From: Stenotrophomonas cyclobalanopsidis
Lineage (GTDB): Bacteria; Pseudomonadota; Gammaproteobacteria; Xanthomonadales; Xanthomonadaceae
Direction: 5' to 3'
DNA length: 56,583 bases
Assembly (NCBI RefSeq): GCF_008710035.1
Contig: NZ_VYKI01000018.1
Coordinates: forward strand, 1 to 56,583
The notes below the pieces were generated by a model, which made no database searches, was not told where the DNA came from, and saw only the letters and a list, made by a program, of their open reading frames with translations. The position numbers were made by a program, and so were the translations under genes. Below are positions 56,579 to 56,583 of this stretch, one piece after another. The stretch's first letter is position 1; each line of letters starts with the position of its first letter.

Positions 56579-56583
56579 AGAAG

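Overview
The window is a high-GC chromosomal segment that reads as Stenotrophomonas, most likely the S. maltophilia complex. Support comes from dense GTAG-headed palindromes of the SMAG/REP type, an Ax21 outer-membrane protein, a complete oleABCD long-chain olefin set close to the Xanthomonas proteins, and an effector/lipoprotein pair of the Xanthomonadales antibacterial type IV secretion kind. No rRNA, tRNA, prophage, transposase or CRISPR array was seen. The segment looks like ordinary chromosome with accessory patches and many intergenic hairpin repeats.

Layout. 1-3.5 kb: an antitoxin-like HTH gene broken near its start, a lipoprotein, an array of six 86-bp GTAG units, and small unknown or membrane genes. 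3.6-9.5 kb: a UvrA2-type ABC ATPase and an Oar-like TonB receptor, followed by a 110-bp tandem array. 9.9-14.4 kb: a methionine locus. A core MetE protein without the folate-binding half, a DUF1852 (MesX-type) protein and an FMN reductase form one operon. A MetR-like LysR regulator and an MTHFR-like protein are transcribed divergently from it, across a strong dyad operator. 14.4-18.3 kb: an L,D-transpeptidase with an Lpp-like lipoprotein, an MFS exporter, an unknown gene and ax21. 18.5-20.4 kb: a sigma factor / membrane-protein operon. 20.7-24.8 kb: a thiamin uptake locus with a TPP riboswitch, a TonB receptor, a PnuC/PnuT-type permease and an APH-fold kinase. 25-29.5 kb: a glycine-zipper protein, then a predicted antibacterial effector with two peptidoglycan-active domains and its lipoprotein immunity candidate. 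28.9-33.2 kb: an EvgAS/BvgAS-like two-component pair.

33.2-41.7 kb: a cytochrome c lipoprotein, divergent ETF-QO and glutaryl-CoA dehydrogenase (which share an electron path), TrmL, a secreted protein with four VRPS repeats, an M16 protease and a DUF4156 lipoprotein. 41.8-47 kb: oleA, oleB, an opposed YkgJ-type gene, oleC and oleD. 47-56.5 kb: a DUF1328 micro-protein, ddl, ubiJ-ubiB-O-methyltransferase, a TruC-like pseudouridine synthase, a DUF2059 protein, arfB, an acyltransferase and an M3 peptidase lipoprotein.

The most notable signals are: the methionine locus that pairs a folate-independent-type synthase with an MTHFR homologue; the dual-hydrolase effector; several genes whose stop codon is the TAG of a GTAG repeat; a second family of long hairpins placed at gene 3' ends; and several promoters whose -10 box ends exactly 6 nt before the start codon, which predicts leaderless mRNAs. 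All functional names are inferred from sequence motifs read by eye; no database search was run.
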